A stretch of 64,000 nt of DNA. Source: Nipponacmea schrenckii. Its lineage: Eukaryota > Mollusca > Gastropoda > Lottiidae. This document shows, piece after piece, positions 36,951 through 48,200 of this stretch. Each line of letters starts with the position of its first letter. Positions within the stretch are counted from its first letter, which is position 1. Below the pieces are notes generated by a model. The model had not been told where the DNA came from, ran no database searches, and was given only the letters and a program-made list of their open reading frames with translations. The stretch is from assembly GCA_030562195.1 (NCBI GenBank), contig JAUJPP010000003.1, positions 26,691,398-26,755,397 of the forward strand, written 5' to 3'. The translations under genes were made by a program, and so were the position numbers.

Positions 36951-39900
36951 TTATTCATGAGTTATTGCCCCTGTTCCCTCTTTATTTACAGTGATGTGAA
37001 CTTTAGGATTGCTGAATTTAAATTCCAGAGGATACTCTATTTCTTTCTGTAAAATAAAAATATACTTTTCCAATTCTACAAACTTAAAAACTTAGCTATA
37101 AGGCTTCTGTCTTGGCATAGTTTTCAAAGTAATATTTTGAAGTCAGTATCACAATTAAAACAAATTCAGTAAAAATGATGTACATTGACAATCGCATGTG
37201 TTCAGTCCACTGTTATATCACAGCTACTGGATGTTTTGACAAAGGAAAATTTAGCTGAAGTCAAAGGAATTCATAATATTTGTCAAAATGACAATAATCA
37301 GAAAGTCTGTCACTGAGTGAATGAATGTCAGAAATAGTATATCTATATTTCTATGTGTCTTATAAACAATAAATACTTACCTTATTATTAGTATTTTCTG
37401 GTTGTAAAATTTCAAATTCTTTCTCCATTTCGTTGATAAAACTGGTGGTACAGGATATCTGAAAAGAGACCAGTACATAATTTGGACCCTTATGTTTTAC
37501 ATGACTTTAAACAAATTTCAATGTTTTTCAACATAACAAGTGAAAATAAGCAATTTGTTGAAAGGTCATCTATAGAAAAGATATTAATGATCATTACACA
37601 GACTCTCTAGGCCAGGATACTTAGCTTTATAAAAACCTGATAAATGTATATATTTGCATTCCAATTCCAATCCAAGAAATTTTTTAGCCCATTTCTTCAA
37701 GTTAGCACGTCAATTTTAAGTATTTGGAACGAAGATTTCTTTCCTACCTGTAAATATGTGCCTTGCATTTTAATTGGATCTTTTTCTGTGACAAAAATTC
37801 CCTCAGCATCCTTCATATCAGCTGGTATTAAATGTATTGCAAGGTTCTCAGCATTGTGGAATATAAAAAATAAATCTTTCTTTAAACGTGTTCTATAAGA
37901 GAAAATAACAAGAAGTTTACATTAGTTGTATATCTAAATAACTTGGAAACCAGTAAACAGTTGCGTTTCGCCACTTGACCAGTCATATTTCACCCACGTG
38001 CACCTGAAAACTTAATTTCATCGAACTCAATGACCTTGACCTCCAAGTTTTCAGGACGCACAATGACCTTCAATTTTACCTATGAAATAATGACCTTGAC
38101 AGAAAACTGATTCTTTCCTACACATAATGGCCTTGATTTTAGGTACGACATATTCCGGTAACATAATAACCTTGATATTTAAGAAGACTATTGTTTGATA
38201 TAAATGCCCTTGACCTTTAACCTCTTACAGAATGGCCTTGACCCTTTTATCAATACAAAATGTTTAATCCATCTCACAGGATGATTCCACCATATTGTGA
38301 GGACTATCTATTATGGAATGGAACATGATAATCAAAGCCTACCTTACAACCATGGGAAGTAACTCTGCAGCTCTGGCATCAAAATAAAGATGAACAGAGT
38401 CAAGATTAACAGGTACTGGGGTATCTTTATAAACTATGTCATTATATTCAGGGAAAACAGGTGGGGTATTCTCCGCCTCATCTCGGCTGATATCTAGCTT
38501 CTCTAGGTAAGCTGACGTGTTGATCATACTGAAACACAAACAGGTTATTACAGAAATAAACCTTAAAAACCAGTCAAGATTCTAGATTCTTGAATTTAGA
38601 CCAAATTAACTGATTGCCTATTGGGTACAAGCAATATAAATGTATGAAAGCATCAAAATATCACTAAGGTTCTATATTGTTTTAGTCAATCTTAATAACT
38701 TATATATTCTGCAAATGAATAGTTATAAAAGTGAAGCCTTTATTAATAAGAATTCCATTCATTCTTAAAAGAAACTGGAAATAAATTATCAAAAAGATAA
38801 TGAAAAGATATCAGAATGATGCAAATATATTCTAAATGTATCAAATGCTCATAGGTCTACTAGAGGACATCTTTACAGTCCATCTAAGATAAATCAAGTT
38901 TATCCATTACCTATTGTCTATACATTCAGACCATGAACACATGGCAGTCACATGACCTAAATTAGACCCCTCCTTCTCTATTCCTTCTGTTACCATTTTC
39001 ATGAGATCTGGATCATGATCAAAAATAGATTCTTTTCTATTTACATCAGTAATATAAAACGGGCCGACTCTGCAATATAAAAATTAATATAATAATAGAA
39101 TAAAAATTTCATAACTTTTCTTTTAGAATCTAAGTTCCATATTTCTTGTCAATCATAAATAAAATTTTTCCCAAGACTTAATACTGACCCTGTCTCCAGA
39201 ACAGGATTGGTACTGGGGCCCTTGTTGTTTGCCCTGTTTCTCCCCTCCTCCCGGAAATTTCAAAAACTAGAAGCCTGGAGAACATAATTCTGACAGTTCA
39301 GGGACGCCAAATGCCAATCAAAATGTTTTTTTTTTGGAAGTTAATCAATCTCTGCTAACTGAAGAGGGTTTTGAGAGATGGCAATTGTTGGGGCTAAATT
39401 CTCAGGAGCTGGCGTTCGGCCCCATCATTATGCACCATAATGTCAACAGCCCCCGTGGACCCCACCCTGACAATGAGGATGATACTCACTCTGGTAAATT
39501 TGGTAGGAGTGATAAAACTCCACTTCCTTTCCATTTCTGAGCTGTCTTGACCTCATCATCTGTTACTCCTACTATCTAAAAGATAGATTTTTATTCTATT
39601 TATAGTATATTTCAATCTAAAACAAGCAGGTATTTATCTACATTACATCAACAAATAAATCAGTGACAATTTAAAACAGTAACTTAAGATCCTGTAATAG
39701 CAATAGTAGGATAATGACATCCACAAAAAGATAAGTAAAATAGATAAAATAAGCACACTTGGTGAATATACATACAGGAATTCTTAACAAGCACAAAATA
39801 ATAATAATGATAGAAAACAGACCAAAAATAGTATGTATCAATATTTTCGTTATTGGGATAACACTTTCTTGATATAGCACAGATTCTAGTGCTGAAAATG

Positions 39901-41913
39901 GGCTGAGACCCGAACAGGTTTCGAACCAGCGATCTCAGAGTCAGGCACCTAATCGCCAGCAATACGTGTCAACCATCTAGACCACTTGGCCAACAGACCC
40001 AATAACGAAAATATTGTTGCAACACCACTTTCTAAATGACAACAAATCATCTCAATAGTATGTATATAGTATATATAGTTTTCTATCATTATTATATTTT
40101 GTACTTCATAAAGATTTCCGTATGTGAATTGCATCATGGCTAATATTAAAGATAAGTATCATATCCTTTTAGTGTTTCTTGTATAATGTTCTATCTACTT
40201 CTAAATGTCATATAAAGATTATAGTGAAATAGATATCAACTAAATGTGCAAAGTTGCATAGAATTCAATATCTCCATAATTTACTACTGTCCTGATAATA
40301 AAAAATAAATACAGCAGCTATAGAATCTCACCTGTCTGAAATCTAGTACACCATGTTGTGTATCCAGATCTAATAATTGAGGATCTTCCGCTATCAATAT
40401 ATGAGCAATCCGAGAATCTGGATCACCGTTCAGTGAGTCCCATGGTATATGGTCACCAATATGTAAGACATTTCCTAAAATTAGGGATAAGATATTAATC
40501 TTTGGAAAATCAAATTGAAAAAACAACAAAATCCAAGGGCACCTTCAATTTGATTAGCATGTTTACATGTTCATTTATTTTGGAGTTGTTTCATGTCTTT
40601 AAGGTCTTTACATATCTTGTTCGAATCAAATTGCTTTAAAGGCAAAATTTTACTTTCACTTAATATATACATTAGTTTTTTCCTACCTGTAACAACTAAG
40701 TAAGTAAATGTTTTGATTAAAACTCAATTTAAAGAAATGCTATACTACTTCACCCGAATTTCTACCTACCTGTTTGAAAAACATATCTAGCTAATCTGTT
40801 CATCAAAGTTGAAGGCCACATAGGAGGCGTTTCTTCATCTAGGTTTCTCTTTAATCTAAAAGTCAACTCAAAACCAAACCCACTAGCTTCTCCTCTTTTA
40901 GATTGTCTGAAATAGACAAATATTATTTACTATTGTCCTGCCATCTTACGTTTCAGCTAAATATCTTCTTCAGAAATACTTCAGTAGTTTATGATCAGAT
41001 TTACTTCTGTCCTTACATCATGCCAAGCTGTATAAAAGTCAGCACATGCATAGAAAAAAATTGTTTTACCTATGTACTCTACCATCACCATGTAAATCAC
41101 TGAAACCATAGGAGATATAATGCCAGTGTGGTGGAATATTTTTACTTAAATCACCCTCATTACTGTACATACTGATATAATCTAGTGGATCTGGTCCACC
41201 TAACCTACAAATACAGTTTGATGAATTATTCTCTACTCTAATGTTGGACTCAGTGAGTTAGATGCTTGTTCGCTAATCTGAGGATCTAGGGTTCAATCCT
41301 GGTGAAGGTTGAAGAGAACTTTGACACTGTCCCCATGTCAGCAATGCAGATTAGTGGGGCTAATATGGAACAAATGTCTAGTCATTTGGATGGGACATTA
41401 ATCTGAGGTCCACAGCAAATAACCAAAAGAGTAGGCTGATGCAGCTGTCCTGGCAAAATGCCACTCACTGCACCTTGCATGCCATTGCCCGTCTTCAGTA
41501 GCACATTAGATGCAGAATAGTAGGGTGTAAAACTCCATTCATTTCATTTATTTGACTCTTTGTTAAGCTAATGTCCAGGTCATTCAAAATAAAGGAATCA
41601 GATTATTTCTAAAACTAAAACTATAAGAGTCTAAATCTACCCTGTCCCTTATCCATGCATTTTGTCAAGTATACATGGTTACATCGCCATCACTTGTCAA
41701 AAATCAAAAAATGTAAACAAACCAAAATTTTATCATTGCAGAAGCTTGTAATGGGTTTGGCTGGTCAGGGTAAATGATACGACATGCCCTGTCAATGGCG
41801 TCGATACCAAAATGGTCAAATATATCCACGTCATCGTCGGAATCATATTCAAAAGCCTGTAAATTTTCTGTGGAGCCTGAATTATTCTTTGCGACAGCTC
41901 CTTCGCCTTCCAT
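36951..41913 (-). CDS. SUFU: Suppressor of fused homolog, 10 exons
   Basis: SUFU binds GLI/Ci transcription factors and holds them inactive in the cytoplasm in Hedgehog signalling. The spliced product is 451 aa (human 484). Diagnostic stretches are RIIYPDQPNPLQASAMIKFW, LGGPDPLDYISMYSNEG, IPPHWHYISYGFSDLHGDGR, SGFGFELTFRLKR and SRIAHILIAEDPQ in the N-terminal lobe. ITDVNRKESIF, EGIEKEGSNLGHVTAMCSW and the final KFSNPKVHITVNKEGTGAIT follow. The disordered loop between lobes (exon 7, ~40 residues before DSVHLYFD) is shorter than in vertebrates, which explains the length. The N-terminus has an acidic run YDSDDDVDIFDHFG. It is divergent with RPTOR. The start is the only ATG that fits before the conserved block in its exon. 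Confidence 0.97.
38031..38242. promoter_or_regulatory. Cluster of TGACCTTGA-like motifs in SUFU intron 7
   Basis: Eight near-matches to TGACCTTGA(C) in ~210 bp: 38031, 38064, 38091, 38128, 38167, 38205, 38211 and 38233. On the gene's own strand the strict ones read TCAAGGTCA, the extended half-site of ERR/FTZ-F1 type nuclear receptors. Spacing is 25-40 bp, so a decayed tandem repeat is an equal explanation. Confidence 0.35.
39839..40053 (-). mobile_element. Short element with inverted ends, tRNA-like core and 12-bp TSD (copy 1)
   Basis: Flanked by AATAGTATGTAT at 39827-39838 and 40054-40065. On the minus strand it starts GAGATGATTTGTTGTCATTT and then has AACAATATTTTCGTTATTGG. A tRNA-like core follows, with A-box-like TGGCCAAGTGGTCTAGATGG and B-box-like GGTTCGAAACC. 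It ends GTTATCCCAATAACGAAAAT. The AATATT(T)TCGTTATTGGG blocks near both ends are inverted. It lies in SUFU intron 4. The second copy is at 45526-45792. Confidence 0.8.
41241..41553 (+). mobile_element. Diverged, near full-length SINE in SUFU intron 1
   Basis: Keeps the tRNA-like head (GGACTCAGTGAGTTAGATGC and GGGTTCAATCC), the body and the AAAACTCCATTCATTTCATT tail of the family, but with many changes and a deletion around the GTGCTACAGG block. An older insertion than those at 27823 and 49437. Confidence 0.85.
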
Positions 41914-42216
41914 TTTTTGTTTACAACAGTTAGCTCCCCTTAATGAATATACTCTCCAATCTAAAACGAGTTTAAAACGAAACTTATTGTCATTTAATAC
42001 ATACGCAAAAATTGACATTAGTGAAAAAATGTTATGCATTCAATTCCATTATAATTCATGACTAATGGTAAAAGTTTAGCTTCAGAGACACTCATACAGT
42101 TTTCCAATTTAAAGACATTTGTCTGCTCAAGATGGCGGAGCTCACGTTGGTTTTTTGGACGACAAATATATTTTCTATGAAAACGACTGTTTATTAAGCT
42201 TATATATCTTGACAAC
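41914..42216. promoter_or_regulatory. Bidirectional promoter, SUFU and RPTOR
   Basis: 303 bp separate the two start codons. A YY1-like CAAGATGGCGG lies at 42128-42138, 79 bases before the RPTOR ATG; such sites usually lie just downstream of transcription starts. An alternative ATG within this motif opens a short frame that stops soon and does not join the conserved Raptor N-terminus. Confidence 0.65.
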
Positions 42217-45200
42217 ATGTCAGTCGACCCTCTACCGAGTCCGTACGATGACGGAGAAAGTGATCCACAAGTTTGGTTGCTTCCAGTGACCTTCAATGAA
42301 GCCCGACATACCGACAAAGTGACTGGCTGCACCACCTTGGCTCAGCATGCACAGTCGTGGAGAATGAAAGAACGGGTTTGTTTCCCTTGAATCACTTTCT
42401 TATTCCCCTTCCGTATTCTCTTTGTTAGTTACTCTTTGCCAATTTCGTTTCATTATACAGTGGTCTTTTTTGCTGGAACAGGAATCTAGTTTCTGATCCT
42501 TTTGCTGCAGAGCCAGGGGTCTACACCCACTTTTATTTTGACATTGGTATAGTGTATTTTTTCTTTGCCCTATAAATTTCTTTTTTCACTAGTTTCTATA
42601 TACACTGGTACAGTCAGCCCATGGTATTGCTATGTGTAATTTTCTTTGAGAACCTTTTTTATGTGATTATGATAGTGTGTTTTGTTTATTGTAGATGAAG
42701 ACGGTCAGTGTAGCACTTGTTCTCTGTTTAAATGTTGGTGTGGACCCTCCAGATATAGTGAAGACGACACCTTGTGCCAGACTAGAATGTTGGATTGGTA
42801 AGTTCATAACATCATTCTGAAGCTTAAAAGCCCTTTTAATGCTATATTCTCTGATTCTGTTACTTTATGACACCAGATGAATTGAGAATTAAATTTTATG
42901 TAGGTCAACATGAGAAGATGCAGCATCCCTGCATCAGTTGAAAAAGCTAAAAATTAATGAGTATTTATCACTAAGGACCTGAGATATTATTTGTAGATCT
43001 ATAATTACAGGAACAACAGACATATTATCCCTATCCCTAGACTTTTCATTTCATTTCATTTCAGATCCTCTATCAATGAATGGTCAGAAGGCTTTAGAGA
43101 CAATTGGAGCACAGCTTCAGAAACAATATGAACGATGGCAGCCTCGAGCTCGGTATAAACAAAGCTTAGATCCAACTGTTGATGAAGTTAAAAAATTATG
43201 TACCTCTTTAAGGAGAAATGCTAAGGTATTTATAAAACCAAATAACAGAATTAATCAAATTTTAATAGTTTTGAAGTAAAAGATTATCAAAACTATTTTA
43301 CATGCAAATAGTTAAAGGTATTCTTCCTCTTAGAATAAACATGTGATTTAGAAGCCATATTCTTATTAAAATACTTAATTTTTCGGTACTTTTTAAAATT
43401 TAATATTTAAATAATTATATTTAATTCAAACAGAATTAATTAGTGGTTGCCATTTTATAATTGGTAATTTAAATTCAGAAATATAGAAATGATTTTGTTT
43501 ATATGTTGTATATTTATTAACCAGGAAGAGAGAGTGTTGTTTCATTATAATGGCCATGGTGTTCCTAGACCTACAGTTAATGGTGAAATCTGGGTCTTTA
43601 ATAAGGTAGGACTCTTGTATGATATTATACTCTTCTGTTACTAGTTAATACTCTGTTTTATTCTCAAAAACTTTTGTTCCAATAATCCTATTTAAATTTG
43701 ATTTTAAGTAACTTTCTATGTTTAAACAGATCACTGATTTTCTTCAAGTCTGGAGTTTATCTTAGTTACGTTTTCAAGAATAAGGCCCTAAATATGTAAA
43801 TTTTAGACTCTCCTGTATTTTTTTGTATTCTGGTTTTAAAGTAGTAGTAAACATAGGCCACAAAAAAAAAGTGTCTTGGTTCTCAGGCACCGCCGCTTAT
43901 TCTTGAACTGGGACACATCTTGCCAATTTTGGTTGGGTATGATAGTATGAGAAGCTATATTTTTTAATTTCTCGTCTTTATTTTTGTCTTCTTTTACGAA
44001 TTTCATATTTCCGGCAATACGCCATCTTTGTGTATTTCCGGTGACTGCTTTACACTACTAGCCTCGATTATCCAGGTCGTTGCTACTCTTAAACGGGGAT
44101 TTACGCGATTTGGGAAATACTCGTAATTTAGTCTGAGTTATTTCGAGATGTATGTTAGTTTAATTTAAACAGAAATTAGTTTGAGTGCCGATTTCGGCAT
44201 GACTAAATATTTAGTTGGACGATCTGGCCCTTTGTTAAGGTTTTGTACGACCTGACGAGGTGGTGTGGTTATCTCTCTTATTATAAGGGTTCAAGGTCAT
44301 TCGCCACAAGTGTGAAAAAAATTCTAGACGACTTGAGATGATTTAAAATTTTCTGAATAATTCATGACAGCGTTGACATCGGTTTTGACAGAAAAGGGGT
44401 TGCTACATGACCCTGGACAATTGTTCTAGTGGAAGAAACTTATAAAGTAAATGTATTATTGAAAGAAACCACCGGAATCCGTGTGGAAACTAGCTGAGCT
44501 TGGCGTCGTGCCCAAGATGTGGAAGATGGTGACCCAATTAATACGGTTACGAAGTGAAGATGTTTGCTGGCGAGCATAAACTGTCCCTACCATTCATCTT
44601 TAAGGGTTAGTTTTATAAAAAAAAAAAAAAAAGAAAAGCCGCCCGCCCGCTTTCAATAATGTCTAAATATTATGCTTTTTATTTTGATTAAGGGGAGGAA
44701 ATTTGGAAAAATCAAAAAAAAATCATACCGCCCGCCCGCACCATTTTTTCCCCAGGTAATTGCCTGAGAACCAAGATATTTTCTTTTCATGGCCATAGTA
44801 AATATACCATTATTGTTTATTTCTCTATTTACTAACAGCTATGTATATATATTTGTATATAAACAAATCTCAAACTCATCTTTCTTGATATCAAAGATAT
44901 CACCTTGTGGCAGAGTCTCAGGGTTTATCACCTTTTATCAACTTGTGGTGATATTTTTGAAGCACTTGTAAGAGATTATATATCTTATTATGAAGTTTAA
45001 ATGTAGACAAGTTACCCTGTATAATACTCTCTAGTGGAAAAAACATGGTTTAACATATTTTCACAGTGAATATTATTGTTTTTCAGAACTATACACAATA
45101 TATACCTCTATCAATTTATGACTTACAAACCTGGATGGGCAGTCCGTCTATTTACGTGTACGATTGTTCTAACGCCATGATGATTGTTGATTCATTTAAA

Positions 45201-48200
45201 CATTTCGCCTCTCAGAGAGAACAGGAAATGGAGGTAAGTGTTAACCCAATTCTTAAAGACGAAACTGATTTACTATGAATTTATGTCTTTTACTAAAAGA
45301 TGTTAAAAAGTTTGTACCCAGGTCCCCAGTCAGTGCAAGTCATTGACCAAAATGAAATTCATAAAATCATAGAATTGCATAAATAAACACTAAATGTGCA
45401 TAGCATCTAATTTGACAGTGGATGTAAGTGAATATAATGACTATGCAAAGAGGGTTTTGGTTTTAAATCCCAGTGTAAGAAGACCATACAGGCAATATGA
45501 AATTTTGACATAGCTATTTGGTTATGAGATGATTTAATGTCATTTAGAAAGTGGTGTTGCAACAATATTTTTTTATTGGGATAACGATCTCAGAGTCAGG
45601 CACCTAATCGCCAGCAATACATGTCCACTGGATGGTCCGTTGGCCAAGTGGTCTAGACGGTTGACAAGTATTGCTGGCGATTAGGTGCCTGACTCTGAGA
45701 TCGCTGGTTCGAAACCTGTTCGGGTCTCAGCCAATTTTCAGCACTAGAATCTGTGCTATACCAAGAAATTGTTATCCCAATAACAAAAATATTATTTGGT
45801 TATGGTTTTGCCCTATGATATTTTATGATCATAAATTTTGTATTTTAGAGTAATGCAGTGAATGGAGGGCATTGGTCAGGTTCTGGTACCAACACCACCA
45901 AACATTGTATCCAACTTGCAGCTTGTGGCTCTACAGAGTTACTGCCCATGAATCCTGATTTACCTGCAGACCTATTTACCTCTTGTCTTACTACGCCAAT
46001 CAAAATAGCCCTGAAATGGTATGTGTTACAGAACAACAGTAAACTAGTTCCTGGACTTACTTTAGAAATGGTGGATAAGTAAGTTATTTCATACTTTTAC
46101 CACTTTTCAAAGACTCTCATCCCCTTCATTTCTATGATCATTCACTTTGTCGTTCAAAGATCCTTCGACAGTTGGAAATCACAAAAAGAGTCGACTAATG
46201 CCTTTGTTCTGAAAAATTTTTCTCCTTCAATACTTCATGGCGTTGCCCATTTTCATGAGGTCCAGAAGAGTATGACTTCATTCATTTCATTTCATGAACA
46301 TTCTCAAAACGTATTATAAGAACTTTAAAAATAGGCTGAACTGCATGACGCTCTTGGTGTGATATAGTATCAAACTAATTTCTTATTTCGTTGACCTGAA
46401 ATATATTAAGGCAAGAAATCATACCAAATCAATGCTAGGGGCTCAAGAGAAACAATCTTTGTAAATGAAAGTTTAAAATGAAGTTTTGATTTTAATTTAT
46501 AGAATACCAGGTCAATTAAATGATAGAAGAACAATGTTAGGTGAATTAAATTGGATATTTACAGCAATAACTGATACTATAGCCTGGAATACACTTCCTA
46601 GAGGTTGGTACCATTATCTTCTAGTAGTGACCTGAAGGTCCAGGGCTCAATCCTCGGCAAAGGTTGAGATTAACTTTCATTTTTCAAGAAGTTTCCCTTT
46701 GTCAGTGATGCAGGTCAGAGGGACTGACATGGAAAAAGCGTGTAGTTTCTCTGATGGGACAATAAACCCTGCTGTTCAAGTTAAAGATCCCTCGACAATT
46801 GGAATTTGCAGTTATTAAATTTTTATAGTAAATTTTTGCTTACATTTTCAGAATTGTTTCAAAAACTGTTTCGTCAAGATTTATTGGTAGCTAGTTTATT
46901 TCGTAATTTTCTCCTGGCAGAAAGAATTATGAGATCATATAACTGTACACCTGCATCTAGTCCTAAATTACCCCCAACATATCAACATCCTATGTGGTAA
47001 GTTACTTTACTCGAGGAATGAATGGGGAAATAAACGCTGGTTTATCAGGGACATATGGCCTGGTGAAAATGGTATTCTGCTTTTGATATCGCTTGTATGA
47101 TGAATATATTTATCACCCAATAAGGTATTCTACAGTGGATAGTGCTTCTATGATAAAAAGCGTTATCTACTGCACTATATCTCCTAGGAGATGATAATAA
47201 ATATTCCATTATTATTTATTTCTTTTTTAAGTAACATTGATATCTGGTGATATCAGAGTTTTGTTCTTTTATGTGATATTTTTGATGTCCTTTAAATGGG
47301 ATATCTCTTGAAACTCGAAAAAGAAATAATGTTATTAGGTTTCATAATATGTAATCAAGTACACTAATCACTAATTGATTGTGATGGTTTAAGATTGATT
47401 TCAGTGTAATTTCTAATTACAGGCAAGCATGGGACCTAGCATTAGATCTGTGTTTAAAACAACTGCCACAGAAAGGAGAAGAAGAAGGGGCTATGTTAGC
47501 TCATAGTCATTTCTTTGCTGAACAGCTGACAGCATTTCAGGTGTGGCTTTCATATGGTTATGAAGAGAGACGTCCACCAGAACAACTTCCTATAGTCTTA
47601 CAGGTATATACCTACCTTTTAAACCTGTCCTACATATTCATTTCCTATTTATCATACTAAGCAGAATGGATGGTTTTAAAGTGGAGGCAATACTTATGTG
47701 GTATACCTATTAGCAAGTACAATGATAGAAAAATGTCTTTCTTGATACAACTGAGGAGGTAGCCCTTGATATAAAGACTATCACCATAAGAAGAAAAAAG
47801 GGAAAACCCCAAGCCTCTGCTAAGGTTTTTTTTCATTTGACCCGTTTAATAATAACAAAGTATGTTCATACGGAAGAAGTTTTTAAGCTTGGTGTATTTT
47901 CGGCCATCTTATTAAACAAACTAACTAAACAAATATAGCAGTAAATTAATCAGAATAAGAGAACCCCCTATTGAATAGACCCACATGATCCAGATTAACA
48001 GTTAAACGTTTAACAAATCACTAAACGTGTAAAGTCATTAAACGGAATGGCAACGTTTAAACGGTTAACCATGACACCCTTAAGTCCAAGTGCCTCTTTA
48101 CAATCTTTTCTATTATTATATATTCTATTATAGGTGTTATTAAGTCAAGTTCATCGGTTACGAGCATTAGATTTACTGGGTAGATTTCTAGATCTGGGAC

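Larger units (their letters stand above)
36951..41913 (-). other. SUFU: SUFU exon map
   Basis: Minus-strand exons in order: 41913-41723, 41204-41070, 40906-40770, 40474-40332, 39575-39490, 39069-38911, 38528-38343, 37892-37748, 37458-37381, 37046-36951. All phases match and the sum is 1356 nt (452 codons with TAA). Exon 5 (39575-39490, IVGVTDDEVKTAQKWKGSGV) uses a GTGAGT donor that overlaps an in-frame TGA one base on. Confidence 0.92.

Noticed and set aside
39198..39540. Plus-strand RTGLVLGPLLFALF near 39198, resembling a reverse transcriptase motif, and the following 68-codon frame
   Set aside because: The match is a dozen residues with no neighbouring RT motifs in any frame, and the right end overlaps a real SUFU exon on the other strand. 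It could be a LINE scrap but cannot be supported.
42132..42194. Upstream ATG (MAELTLVFWTTNIF) as the Raptor start
   Set aside because: The frame stops after about 20 codons and does not reach the conserved SWRMKER block; the ATG at 42217 does.
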